A stretch of DNA of 64,000 nt from Bin87 sp965217175. Its GTDB lineage: Bacteria; Chloroflexota; Dehalococcoidia; Lucifugimonadales; UBA3495. Below, one piece after another: positions 42,293 through 50,100 of this stretch (its first letter is position 1; every line of letters begins with the position of its first letter). Below the pieces are notes generated by a model. The model was not told where the DNA came from and made no database searches. It saw only the letters and a list, made by a program, of their open reading frames with translations. The position numbers were made by a program, and so were the translations under genes. The DNA is taken from the NCBI GenBank assembly GCA_965217175.1, contig OZ244251.1, positions 186,001 through 250,000 of the forward strand, in the 5' to 3' direction.

Positions 42293-43585
42293 GTGGCATT
42301 TGTCAAAGGATTGAAGTGCCGGGAGTGCGACCGGGAATATCCTGGCGAACCCCTCAACGTATGCGATTTTTGCTTCGGCCCGCTGGAAGTCATCTACGAC
42401 TACGTGACCATATCCGAGGTCATCAGCCACCAGCGCATCACCGACGGCCCCATCAGCATCTGGCGTTATCAGGATCTCCTGCCCGCCTCCGCCGATGATC
42501 CAGTGGACATTATGGCCGGCTACACGCCGCTGCTGAAGGCCAAAAACCTCGGGAAGCGCCTCGGGTTGAACAACCTGTACATTAAGAACGACAGCGTCAA
42601 CCCATCTTTTTCCTTCAAAGACCGGGTGGTGTCCGTTGCTGCCACCAAGGCGGTGGAATTCGGCTATGACACCCTGGCCTGCGCCAGCACCGGCAATCTG
42701 GCCTGCAGCGTGGCCGCCCACGCCGCCCGCGCCGGCATCGACGCCGTGGTGTTCATTCCCGCCGACCTGGAACGGGGCAAGGTTATCGGCGCCGCCGTCT
42801 ACAACCCCACCCTGGTGGCGGTGGAAGGAACCTACGACGAGGTCAACCGTCTATGCAGCGAGGTCAGTGACAACTACCCCTGGGCTTTCGTCAACATCAA
42901 CATGCGACCTTACTACGCTGAAGGCAGCAAAACCCTGGGTTACGAGGTTGCCGAGCAATTGGGTTGGCGCGTGCCCGACCATGTGGTGATACCATCGGCA
43001 TCGGGCGCCATGTTCACCAAAATATGGAAGGGATTCAACGAACTGGCGTGCCTGGGCCTGCTGGACGGTGTGCCGCCCATGTCCTTCGGCGCCGACCAGA
43101 ACACCGTGCATCATCCCGCCGTAACCACCCGTATGCACATGGCGCAGGCCAGCGGTTGCTGTCCCATCGTAACCGCCTGGGAGAATCATCAGAACCAGAT
43201 TCGCCCGGTGCGCCCCAACAGCATCGCCAAATCCCTCGCCATCGGCAACCCGGCTGACGGCATCTACGCCCTGCGCGTCATCCGTGAATCGGATGGGAGC
43301 GGCTACGCTGTGCCCGAAAACCAGGTGGTGAATGGCATCAAGCTGCTGGCCGAAACGGAAGGCATCTTCACGGAGACCGCCGGCGGAGTTACAATCTCGG
43401 CCCTCAAATACCTGGCGGAATCCGGTGCCATTGGCCCCGACGAACTGACCGTGGCGTACATCACCGGTAACGGCCTCAAAACCCAGGAAGCAGTGGAGGA
43501 AGTGGTCAACCCACTTTTCATCAAACCGATGTTGGGTTCTTTTGAAGCAGCCCTGGAAAAGAGGGCGGCAGCCGGAGCCCGGTAG
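42293..43585 (+). CDS. thrC: Threonine synthase (PLP fold type II), zinc-ribbon form
   Basis: 430 residues. Converts O-phosphohomoserine to threonine; homologues can act on related phospho- or acetyl-substrates. A zinc-ribbon opens the protein (CRECDREYPGEP ... CDFCFG), the PLP lysine is in PSFSFKDRVV near residue 107, and ACASTGNLACSVAAHAARAG binds the phosphate. GTG 42293 has GGAGG 9 bp upstream. A NIL-domain gene and a CysO-like gene follow on the same strand within 370 bp, which raises the possibility of a sulfur-related function. Confidence 0.85.
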   Translation: MAFVKGLKCRECDREYPGEPLNVCDFCFGPLEVIYDYVTISEVISHQRITDGPISIWRYQDLLPASADDPVDIMAGYTPLLKAKNLGKRLGLNNLYIKNDSVNPSFSFKDRVVSVAATKAVEFGYDTLACASTGNLACSVAAHAARAGIDAVVFIPADLERGKVIGAAVYNPTLVAVEGTYDEVNRLCSEVSDNYPWAFVNINMRPYYAEGSKTLGYEVAEQLGWRVPDHVVIPSASGAMFTKIWKGFNELACLGLLDGVPPMSFGADQNTVHHPAVTTRMHMAQASGCCPIVTAWENHQNQIRPVRPNSIAKSLAIGNPADGIYALRVIRESDGSGYAVPENQVVNGIKLLAETEGIFTETAGGVTISALKYLAESGAIGPDELTVAYITGNGLKTQEAVEEVVNPLFIKPMLGSFEAALEKRAAAGAR

Positions 43586-43633
43586 TTTGTTCAGCACGCA
43601 CACACGCAACTGCCAGATTGGTACAGGTAAAAT

Positions 43634-43876
43634 ATGGTGAAGCAACGGGTACGATTCACCTTTTCCGGCGAACTGGTTCGCGAGCCGATTATCTATCGTC
43701 TGGGCAAGGATTTTGACGTGATAACCAACATTCGTCGGGCCGATGTACGCGCCGATGTCGGTTGGGTGGTGCTTGAAATTGACGGCAGCGATAACGACAT
43801 CCAACGCGGCCTGGACTGGGTCGGTTCCACGGGTGTTCGGGTAGATCCCATCGCTGGTGACGTGATCGAAGGCTGA
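43634..43876 (+). CDS. NIL-domain protein
   Basis: 80 residues, a single NIL domain of the kind found at the C-terminus of MetN-type ABC transporters and beside sulfur-metabolism genes: VRFTFSGELVREPIIYRLGK, DFDVITNIRRADV, GWVVLEIDG and GLDWVGSTGVRVDPI. The fold is ferredoxin-like and is thought to bind a small amino acid or to mediate protein contacts. It sits 48 bp after thrC and 70 bp before the CysO-like gene. The start is ATG 43634 with AGG nearby. Confidence 0.85.
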   Translation: MVKQRVRFTFSGELVREPIIYRLGKDFDVITNIRRADVRADVGWVVLEIDGSDNDIQRGLDWVGSTGVRVDPIAGDVIEG

Positions 43877-43946
43877 TGCCGGACGGCAGGGCGCTGGGCT
43901 CTCCGGGCCGCCGATTCTTTACTGCACAATAGGAGGAATATCCCTG

Positions 43947-44222
43947 ATGGGTGTTTTGGTTCGCATTCCCACTCCCCTGCGGCGCATGACCGGCGGGGTC
44001 AACCAGGTTGACCTGGACGTGGCCGATCTGTCCCAAATGATCGACCGGTTGGAGTCCGACTATCCTGGCTTCAAGGAGCGGCTGCTGGACGAAGAAGGCG
44101 AACTGCGTTACTTCGTCAACATCTACGTGAATGGAGAGGATATCCGCTTCGACGACGGCCTCAACACCGCCATCAAGTCAGGCGACGAAGTCAGCATAGT
44201 ACCGGCCGTAGCCGGCGGCTGA
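43947..44222 (+). CDS. cysO: MoaD/ThiS-family sulfur carrier, CysO-like
   Basis: 91 residues, ubiquitin fold. The C-terminus ends in AVAGG, the Gly-Gly tail that is adenylated and thiocarboxylated. The sequence closely follows the pattern I recall for Mycobacterium tuberculosis CysO: IPTPLRRMTGG near the start, then FVNIYVNGEDIRF and ends SIVPAVAGG. In that organism CysO-thiocarboxylate is the sulfur donor for the PLP enzyme CysM. Here the PLP enzyme beside it is threonine-synthase-like. AGGAGG lies 11 bp before the ATG. No MoeB or Mec+ homologue is visible in the window. Confidence 0.85.
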   Translation: MGVLVRIPTPLRRMTGGVNQVDLDVADLSQMIDRLESDYPGFKERLLDEEGELRYFVNIYVNGEDIRFDDGLNTAIKSGDEVSIVPAVAGG

Positions 44223-44398
44223 ACGGTAGCCCACCGCTGGCCGTAAGAAGGTCGGCGGGTTCCCCGCAATCACAACTCATGAGCTGGCCTGGCTGGGGCA
44301 GAAGTATGCCGCCGATGGCTGAAACCCGGTTGAGCGAACGAATCAACAGCTATCTTCCCATGTTGTGATGCGGCCCATCCCGGTCATCCAGGATCGCC

Positions 44399-44425
44399 GC
44401 CCGGCAGCGTTGCTGTCGGGCTTTT
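44399..44425 (+). terminator. Terminator of the thrC-NIL-cysO unit
   Basis: GCCCGGCAGC / GCTGTCGGGC stem (one G-T pair) with a 3-nt loop, then TTTT. It lies about 180 bp after the CysO-like gene and before the LLM gene. The other DNA of this gap shows nothing recognisable. Confidence 0.75.
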
Positions 44426-44504
44426 GCGTGGCTACCCAACCCTCGCTGGTATACTGGCCCGACATTCCCATTTACAAAAACTGAGTTGACTGGAGGCACC
44501 ACTT

Positions 44505-45566
44505 ATGGCCGACCAAATCAAGATTTCCATGCGCGTTCCGGGCACCTCACCCATGCCCGAACTGCTGAGCCTCATCAAGCAAATCGAATCCGCCGGATTC
44601 GCCGGCGCCGGCATCCTGGACAGCCAGATGATATGCCGCGACACCTTCGTAACCATGGGTCTGGCCGCCAGCGCAACCACCACCCTGAACCTGTTTCCTG
44701 CGGTTACCAACCCCTTCGGACGCATCCCGTCGGTGTTGGCCGGCGCGGCCCAAACCGTTGCCGAGATCGCCCCGGGACGCACCAGGTTCATCATCGGCAC
44801 CGGCTACACCTCGGCCAGCACCATCGGTCGTCGCCCGGCGACCCTGCGTCAAATGCGACGCTGCATCATCGAAGTCAAAACTCTCCTGGCCGGTGAGTCG
44901 GTGGATTACAACGGAATGTCCAATCGGCTGGACTTCGCCGGCAGCGACGGAGGCCAGGGGGTTCCGGTGCTCATGGCGGCGTCCGGCCCCCGTTCCCTGG
45001 AACTGGCCGGTGAGGTGGCCGACGGCGCGCTGGTGCTGGTTGGGTACACTCCGGGCATCGTGGGCAAGGCGATGGAGCATCTGGAAACCGGAGCCAAACG
45101 CAGCGGCCGCACCCTGGACGACCTCGACATCGTATTCGCCGTAAGAACCTGCGTCGCCGATTCCATCGATAAAGCGCGCCAAATGGCTCGTCCGGTGTCA
45201 GTCCATTGGGGATTGATGTGGGGTGGCCCCAACTGGTTGCCGTACTCCGGTCTGGACATCCCCGATTACGAGGTTCCCCAGGCGGTCCGCGATGTTTATC
45301 CCGACCTTGGCCACGCCCCCAACTGGGATGAAGCCATCGAGTTGACCCAGTTCGTCAGCGACGACGTGAATACCCAGCTGTGCGACGCCATGGGCTTGAT
45401 CGGCACACCCGAACATTGCACCCAGCGCATCACCGAGATGGCACAACACGGAGTCACCGAGCTCTACCTGATGCCCTGCCTGACCTTTGCGCCGCCTCAC
45501 GCCGAAGTCGAAGCCTTCGGCCAGCACATCATCCCCGCGCTGGCCGCCGCCGGCGTGGGGGCATAG
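44505..45566 (+). CDS. LLM-class flavin/F420-dependent oxidoreductase
   Basis: 353 residues. Luciferase-like barrel: FAGAGILDSQMICRDTF near 33-48, LFPAVTNPFGRIPSVLAGAA, RTRFIIGTGYTS and VPVLMAASGPRSLELAGEVAD. It resembles the F420-dependent methylene-tetrahydromethanopterin-reductase-like branch. Third LLM protein in this window, not especially similar to the others. GGAGG lies before the ATG. The substrate is unknown. Confidence 0.85.
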   Translation: MADQIKISMRVPGTSPMPELLSLIKQIESAGFAGAGILDSQMICRDTFVTMGLAASATTTLNLFPAVTNPFGRIPSVLAGAAQTVAEIAPGRTRFIIGTGYTSASTIGRRPATLRQMRRCIIEVKTLLAGESVDYNGMSNRLDFAGSDGGQGVPVLMAASGPRSLELAGEVADGALVLVGYTPGIVGKAMEHLETGAKRSGRTLDDLDIVFAVRTCVADSIDKARQMARPVSVHWGLMWGGPNWLPYSGLDIPDYEVPQAVRDVYPDLGHAPNWDEAIELTQFVSDDVNTQLCDAMGLIGTPEHCTQRITEMAQHGVTELYLMPCLTFAPPHAEVEAFGQHIIPALAAAGVGA

Positions 45567-45656
45567 GGGCTTCGGGACGACCGTCCCTAGCGCCGGGTTC
45601 TCTATCTGCACGATTTACATTTCCCGATAGTTTTAACCACTCTGGAGGATTCAAAA

Positions 45657-46307
45657 TTGACAGCCGCGCCGCACAGCTTTGAACACGCACGTAGTCTATT
45701 CTTGGAGTTCAAGTCGGGATTGCAAAGGGAAACCGATATTTTGCGAGAGTTGCTGGACGCCTTCGAAATATTGGTTGATGAATACAATCCTCACTACCAT
45801 GAAAACAGGTTCATCGCTGGTGGAGCAGCAGAGGTGATGTTAGCAGCGACGATGCGCTGCGTGGGTTTGGAGAACGTGACGAACGTAGGGATCGAACAAG
45901 CGGGGGTTGACATCGTGGTGGAACGTGAGGGGTTCTCGGTCAAAACCACGTGGTCACAGGGTTCATCGCCGTTTGGACTGGTCAATAATATGGGGGAATC
46001 TGAACCAACGTGGACCACGCCGACTATCTTCGTCATAGCGGGTCGTGGCATAGGCTACGCCGACCCCTCTTTGCTACCAGATGCGACGAGGTGGAACGGC
46101 AATCAATTACAGCTTCTGCGCGGACCTCTGAATCGCTTGCATAGGGAACATCCCCAATGGATGCTGGAATGTGATGTGAAGTTCCGCCCACCTCCGCCGG
46201 AAGAGCGCGAAATAGCGGATAGCGAAGCAGTAGCGGCAAATATTTTGAATCGTAATGAAAGAAATCGCCCGCGGTTCCCAAGATTACGAAGGCACATTAG
46301 AAATTGA
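45657..46307 (+). CDS. Probable type II restriction endonuclease
   Basis: 216 residues, facing a methyltransferase gene whose stop is 40 bp away. The core GGAAEVMLAATMRCVG followed by GVDIVVEREGFSVKTTW is compatible with a PD-(D/E)xK-type nuclease (Glu on the first helix, Asp in GVDIV, Lys in SVK), though the residue before xK is Ser rather than Asp or Glu. The rest is not recognisable, which is typical for restriction enzymes. TTG 45657 is the start, with GGAGG 8 bp upstream. Base composition is visibly lower in GC than neighbours. The target sequence cannot be predicted. Confidence 0.65.
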   Translation: MTAAPHSFEHARSLFLEFKSGLQRETDILRELLDAFEILVDEYNPHYHENRFIAGGAAEVMLAATMRCVGLENVTNVGIEQAGVDIVVEREGFSVKTTWSQGSSPFGLVNNMGESEPTWTTPTIFVIAGRGIGYADPSLLPDATRWNGNQLQLLRGPLNRLHREHPQWMLECDVKFRPPPPEEREIADSEAVAANILNRNERNRPRFPRLRRHIRN

Positions 46308-46347
46308 ACGTTTATGCTCTCATCGGAATCACTTAGGTCTCCGACGA

Positions 46348-47310
46348 TCAACCATAACGATTGTGCTCATCTAAGAGCTTTTTTGCACTACGATCCAGTC
46401 CGCCGGGTTCCGCCTGACTACGGCGGCGATATTTGGCGGAACCGTTCGTAGACTGGCCCAACGGAATTTTCTCAAAACGCGCAGTGAGTTGCTTGTCCCT
46501 CAAGCGCAATGGCTCCGTAGCTCGCTGTTTTGCGTACTGGATATACTCGGACTCGGTATCGTAACCCACTGCCACGCGATCCATCGCGACAGCGACTTTC
46601 GTGGTCTGGCCAGAGCCCACAAACGGATCCAACACCGTATCCCCTTTGTAAGAATACATGGCAATCAGCCGATTGGGGATTTCCTCTGGGAACGGGCAAG
46701 GATGGTCAATCAACCGGGGTGGCACGGGCGCGATGTGCCAAATGTTGTTGGCCGTATCCATTTTGAATACGTCGTCGATTTCATACCGACTCGCTTCTCG
46801 ATTTCCATTGGCCTCGTGGTAAATCCTTGGGCCGGGCTTGCGAAAGAGAAGGATGTATTCCGTCATGATGTTGGGGTAGTAGTATCCCGGGTAAGGCTTT
46901 TGGATCGCAGAGCCAGCACGTCGGACCCCCGCCGTTGTTTTGTGCCAAACGATGTCCTGGTGGAAATCCCAGCCAACGGACATCATCCGGCCTGTCAAAT
47001 CGAATGGTACGGGAATGTGCTTGCCATCCAGCAGAACCGTGCCTATTACGACAGCGCAGAACCCCCCGGGTTTGGTGACGCTAAACACCTCGCTGAAAAC
47101 GCGGGATAGCAACCCAAGGTAATCGTCGTAATCGTTGAAACCCTGTTTATATTGCCTGGTGCGGTACCAATCGCCGTTCGAGCCGTTGACGTGGATGTCG
47201 TAATCGATCGAATTCCAGTACGGCGGCGACGTGATGGTCAGCGCCACTGAGTCCGGTTCGAGCTCAGGCATCCGTTCGCTGCTGTGGCAGTAAAATCGAG
47301 GGGTTGTCAT
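46348..47310 (-). CDS. Beta-class DNA methyltransferase (probably N4-cytosine)
   Basis: 320 residues. Catalytic motif SPPYW at 28-32 comes before the SAM-binding motif DPFVGSGQT near 230, the order of beta-class enzymes; SPPY rather than DPPY favours m4C over m6A. IAMYSYKGDTVLDPFVGSGQT and PPRLIDHPCPFPEEIPNRLI are typical. ATG 47310 overlaps the stop of the upstream gene in an ATGA arrangement, so translation is coupled. The alternative ATG 47328 lies inside the upstream gene. Paired with the convergent nuclease this is a type II restriction-modification system. Confidence 0.88.
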   Translation of the reverse strand: MTTPRFYCHSSERMPELEPDSVALTITSPPYWNSIDYDIHVNGSNGDWYRTRQYKQGFNDYDDYLGLLSRVFSEVFSVTKPGGFCAVVIGTVLLDGKHIPVPFDLTGRMMSVGWDFHQDIVWHKTTAGVRRAGSAIQKPYPGYYYPNIMTEYILLFRKPGPRIYHEANGNREASRYEIDDVFKMDTANNIWHIAPVPPRLIDHPCPFPEEIPNRLIAMYSYKGDTVLDPFVGSGQTTKVAVAMDRVAVGYDTESEYIQYAKQRATEPLRLRDKQLTARFEKIPLGQSTNGSAKYRRRSQAEPGGLDRSAKKLLDEHNRYG

Positions 47311-47717
47311 GACGAATGGTGAACGCATTCAGCGGCTATGAAGTTGCGGGTGGCGCCGATTATACTAGAAACGGCGTCTTGCCGCGCGGTTCTAAAGCAC
47401 ATTATCCCGGTGTCATCATCAAAGGTCGTTTTGAAGAATTTGTGCAAAAAATTCCAATGGGCCATTTGCCTATCATCGAACCAACCCAGCCCTTCCTCCA
47501 CTTGTATAGCACCCAGGTGATGCGCAATTGCTCGTTCGTCGGTAACCAACCACCCCTCCGAGCGAAACGGTCGTGCTTGAAAACACACGGGGTCGCCATT
47601 TGGGTACAATGCCGTGGTGACGATAACTTGGAACTGTTCGTCAACGTCGACAATTTCGATGACGTTTTCCTCCACAGAGTAGTTCAGATTCGGTGGCATT
47701 GGGTTCAGGTTCTTCAT
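47307..47717 (-). CDS. DUF1828-like small protein coupled to the methyltransferase
   Basis: 136 residues. The central part VTTALYPNGDPVCFQARPFR followed by GWLVTDERAIAHHLG matches the pattern of DUF1828-type domains (strand, GDP turn, then L-T-D-x-G/A), found in small proteins of unknown function near restriction or toxin-antitoxin genes. The gene starts the minus-strand unit, with AGGACA before the ATG, and its stop overlaps the methyltransferase start (ATGA). A role as regulator or inhibitor of the restriction system is inference. About 190 bp with no recognised element separate it from hcmA. Confidence 0.6.
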   Translation of the reverse strand: MKNLNPMPPNLNYSVEENVIEIVDVDEQFQVIVTTALYPNGDPVCFQARPFRSEGWLVTDERAIAHHLGAIQVEEGLGWFDDRQMAHWNFLHKFFKTTFDDDTGIMCFRTARQDAVSSIIGATRNFIAAECVHHSS

Positions 47718-47911
47718 GTGTCATGTCCTATTCCGGTTCGTGCGCAGTAAGGGCCGCGGTATTTCGCCCCATTCAACGATAAAATAGCTCAGTTGATCCC
47801 GATGCTCAATGACCTGAGGGTCACTAATATTTCTTGAATATCTGGTATTCTCGACGCTGTTGAACGCCCTACGGAATTGTGCTTACTGACTTTCCGCTTG
47901 AGATACGCACC

Positions 47912-49546
47912 ATGCCTGATAACCCAAACCAACCAACTCCCCGCTCCCTTTCCGGCCTGCCCATCGACGGACTGTACTCGCCGGATCAGTTAGCCGCCTC
48001 CGGTTTCGATCCCGCTGCCGACCTTGGCGAGCCGGGTCAGTTCCCGTTCACTCGCGGCGCCTACCCCAATATGTACCGGGGACGTCTGTGGACCCGGCGA
48101 CAGATCGCCGGCTTTGGCACCGCCGCCGCCACCAACGAGCGCTACCGGTTCCTGCTCGACCACGGCCAAACCGGACTCAGCACCGACTTTGACCATCCCA
48201 CGCTCACCGGCTACGACTCAGACCACGAACTGGCCGAGGGCGAGGTTGGTCGTTTGGGCGTCGCCATCGACTCCGCCGCCGACATGGACGAGTTGTTCGA
48301 CGGCATCCCCCTCGAGCAAGCCAGCGTATCCCTCACCATCAACCATCCGGCCATCGTCCTGCTCGGCATGTTCCTCAGCGTCGCCGAAAAGCGGGGCACC
48401 CCCTGGCCCGCCCTGCGCGGAACCGTCCAAAATGACTCCCTCAAAGAGTTTCACGGCCAGAAAACCTTTGCGCTGCCACCTGGCCCGGCCCTCAAACTGA
48501 CCACCGATGTCGTGGAGTTCTGCACCCGGCACGTCCCCAACTGGTACACCATTTCCATCAGCGGTTACCACACCCGCGAGGCCGGATCGGACGCCGTGCA
48601 GGAACTGGCCTTCACCATCGCCCAGGGCATGGCCTACGTTGAGTCGGCGATGAAGCGCGGCCTGCCGGTGGATTCCTTTGCGCCGAGACTGTCCCACTTC
48701 TTCGGCGTACACAACGACTTCTTCGAAGAGATCGCCAAATTCCGCGCCGCCCGACGGATGTGGGCTCGCATCATGCGCGACCGCTACGGCGCCACCCGCT
48801 CCGAGTCCATGCGAATGCGCTTCCATACCCAAACCCTCGGCTCCACCCTGGTGCGCCAGGACCCACTTAACAATATCCTGCGCGGCGGATTGCAGGCGTT
48901 GGCAGCCGTGCTCGGCGGCACGCAGTCCCTCCACGTCAGCGGCTACGATGAGGCGTACGACATCCCCTCCGAAGAAGCCATGCGCATCTCCCTGGCCACC
49001 CAGATGATTCTGGCCAACGAGAGCGGTGTTTCCGCCACTCCCGATCCACTGGGCGGTTCGGCCTACCTGGAGACCCTGACCACCCAGCTGGAAGAAGCCG
49101 CCCACGCCTACATCGCTCGCATCGACGATATGGGCAACGGCAGTATGCTGGACGGAATGCTGGAGGCCGTCTCCAACGGCTATATCGAAAGCGAAATCGC
49201 CCAGGCATCCTACCGCTACCAGCAGCGGGTGGAAACCGGCGACTACACCATCGTCGGCGTCAACGACGAATACCGCGACGACGCTGCTTCGTCCGGATCA
49301 CTGGAACTGTTCGAGTTTGACCAGGGCGAAGAAGATCGCCAGATCGCCCGTCTCACGCAGGTGCGCCGATCCCGCAGCGAAGCCGATGCTGCCCAGGCCA
49401 TCCGCCGCATCGTCAAAACCGCCCGCGACGATGCCAACCTGCTGCCCGCCATCATACCGGCGGTCGCCGCTGGGGTAACCGAGGGCGAAATCATGGGCGC
49501 TCTGCGTGACGAATGGGGCGAATACGTCGATCCGGGCGTATTCTAA
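47912..49546 (+). CDS. hcmA: B12-dependent acyl-CoA mutase large subunit, 2-hydroxyisobutyryl-CoA mutase type
   Basis: 544 residues, catalytic TIM-barrel of the methylmalonyl-CoA mutase superfamily, without a B12 domain. Three substrate-site residues differ from methylmalonyl-CoA mutase: Tyr89 is Ile65 (RRQIAGF), Ala116 is Asp92 (LSTDFD), and Arg207 is Gln183 (KEFHGQK). Ile, Asp and Gln here are the set known from HcmA of Aquincola tertiaricarbonis (Ile90, Asp117, Gln208), which interconverts 2-hydroxyisobutyryl-CoA and 3-hydroxybutyryl-CoA. The His of ISISGYH is kept. The small subunit follows by 57 bp, then an acyl-CoA ligase. ATG 47912 is preferred to GTG 47879. Confidence 0.8.
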   Translation: MPDNPNQPTPRSLSGLPIDGLYSPDQLAASGFDPAADLGEPGQFPFTRGAYPNMYRGRLWTRRQIAGFGTAAATNERYRFLLDHGQTGLSTDFDHPTLTGYDSDHELAEGEVGRLGVAIDSAADMDELFDGIPLEQASVSLTINHPAIVLLGMFLSVAEKRGTPWPALRGTVQNDSLKEFHGQKTFALPPGPALKLTTDVVEFCTRHVPNWYTISISGYHTREAGSDAVQELAFTIAQGMAYVESAMKRGLPVDSFAPRLSHFFGVHNDFFEEIAKFRAARRMWARIMRDRYGATRSESMRMRFHTQTLGSTLVRQDPLNNILRGGLQALAAVLGGTQSLHVSGYDEAYDIPSEEAMRISLATQMILANESGVSATPDPLGGSAYLETLTTQLEEAAHAYIARIDDMGNGSMLDGMLEAVSNGYIESEIAQASYRYQQRVETGDYTIVGVNDEYRDDAASSGSLELFEFDQGEEDRQIARLTQVRRSRSEADAAQAIRRIVKTARDDANLLPAIIPAVAAGVTEGEIMGALRDEWGEYVDPGVF

Positions 49547-49603
49547 AGATGCGTGTCCCCAGTACGATGATCCCGCATCCGGCCCCACTGAGCTGATTAA
49601 TCC

Positions 49604-50059
49604 ATGACCGTCCACAATAATCCGCCGCCTCGCGTTCTGCTCGCCAAACTCGGTTTGGACGGCCACGACCGCGGCATCAAAATCATCGCCCGCGCCCTCC
49701 GCGACTCTGGCATGGAGGTCGTGTACCTGGGGATGCGCGTAACCGCCGATCAGGTTGCCGCCGCCGCCGCCCAGGAGGATGTGGACGTCGTTGGCATCAG
49801 CATTCTGTCCGGAGCGCACATGCGGCTCATCCCCCGCCTGATCGATGCGCTGCAACGCCACGGTCTGGCAGACGATAGCGGCGACGGCGGCGTGATGCTG
49901 CTGGTCGGCGGTACCATTCCCGACGGCGATGTTGAACCCCTCCACCAGCTGGGAGTCAACGGCGTGTTCCCCGTGGGAAGTTTCACCGGCCAAATGGTCG
50001 ATTTCATCCAAACCAACCTCCCCCGCCAAATCCCCTCCCCGGTCGACGGAGAGGGATAA
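49604..50059 (+). CDS. hcmB: Cobalamin-binding small subunit of the acyl-CoA mutase
   Basis: 151 residues. The B12 motif DGHDRG (D19, H21, G24; DxHxxG) supplies the lower-axial His, and GISILSGAHM and VLVGGTIPDGDV are the other cobalamin-loop segments. It is the separate B12 subunit that pairs with the large subunit just upstream, as in HcmB or IcmB. The last residues (PSPVDGEG) and the stop codon are made of palindromic repeat DNA (50031-50093), so its native tail may have been replaced. No G-protein chaperone (MeaB/MeaH) is in the window. Confidence 0.85.
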   Translation: MTVHNNPPPRVLLAKLGLDGHDRGIKIIARALRDSGMEVVYLGMRVTADQVAAAAAQEDVDVVGISILSGAHMRLIPRLIDALQRHGLADDSGDGGVMLLVGGTIPDGDVEPLHQLGVNGVFPVGSFTGQMVDFIQTNLPRQIPSPVDGEG

Positions 50060-50093
50060 AGCCTGCCCCCGGCTTGACGCGGGGTGAGGGTGC
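50031..50093. repeat. Palindromic repeat family 3, copy 2, overlapping hcmB end
   Basis: CCCTCCCCGGTCGACGGAGA(GGG), then CCCCGGCTTGACGCGGGG and TGAGGGTGC; same two-palindrome layout as 20094-20155. It covers the hcmB stop and ends 7 bp before the ATG of the ligase gene, so it also supplies the ligase ribosome-binding region. Confidence 0.7.
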
Positions 50094-50100
50094 ATACCCA

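Noticed and set aside
42069..42314. Short open frame of 81 codons before thrC
   Set aside because: It overlaps the thrC start, has no ribosome-binding site and no composition typical of a protein; probably chance.
47718..47911. Cobalamin riboswitch before the B12-dependent mutase
   Set aside because: The 194-bp leader has no B12-box-like conserved sequence or matching stem set that I could see.
47912..49546. Annotation as methylmalonyl-CoA mutase
   Set aside because: Arg207 and Tyr89, needed for the carboxylate of methylmalonyl-CoA, are Gln and Ile; Asp92 is the extra mark of the hydroxyacyl type.
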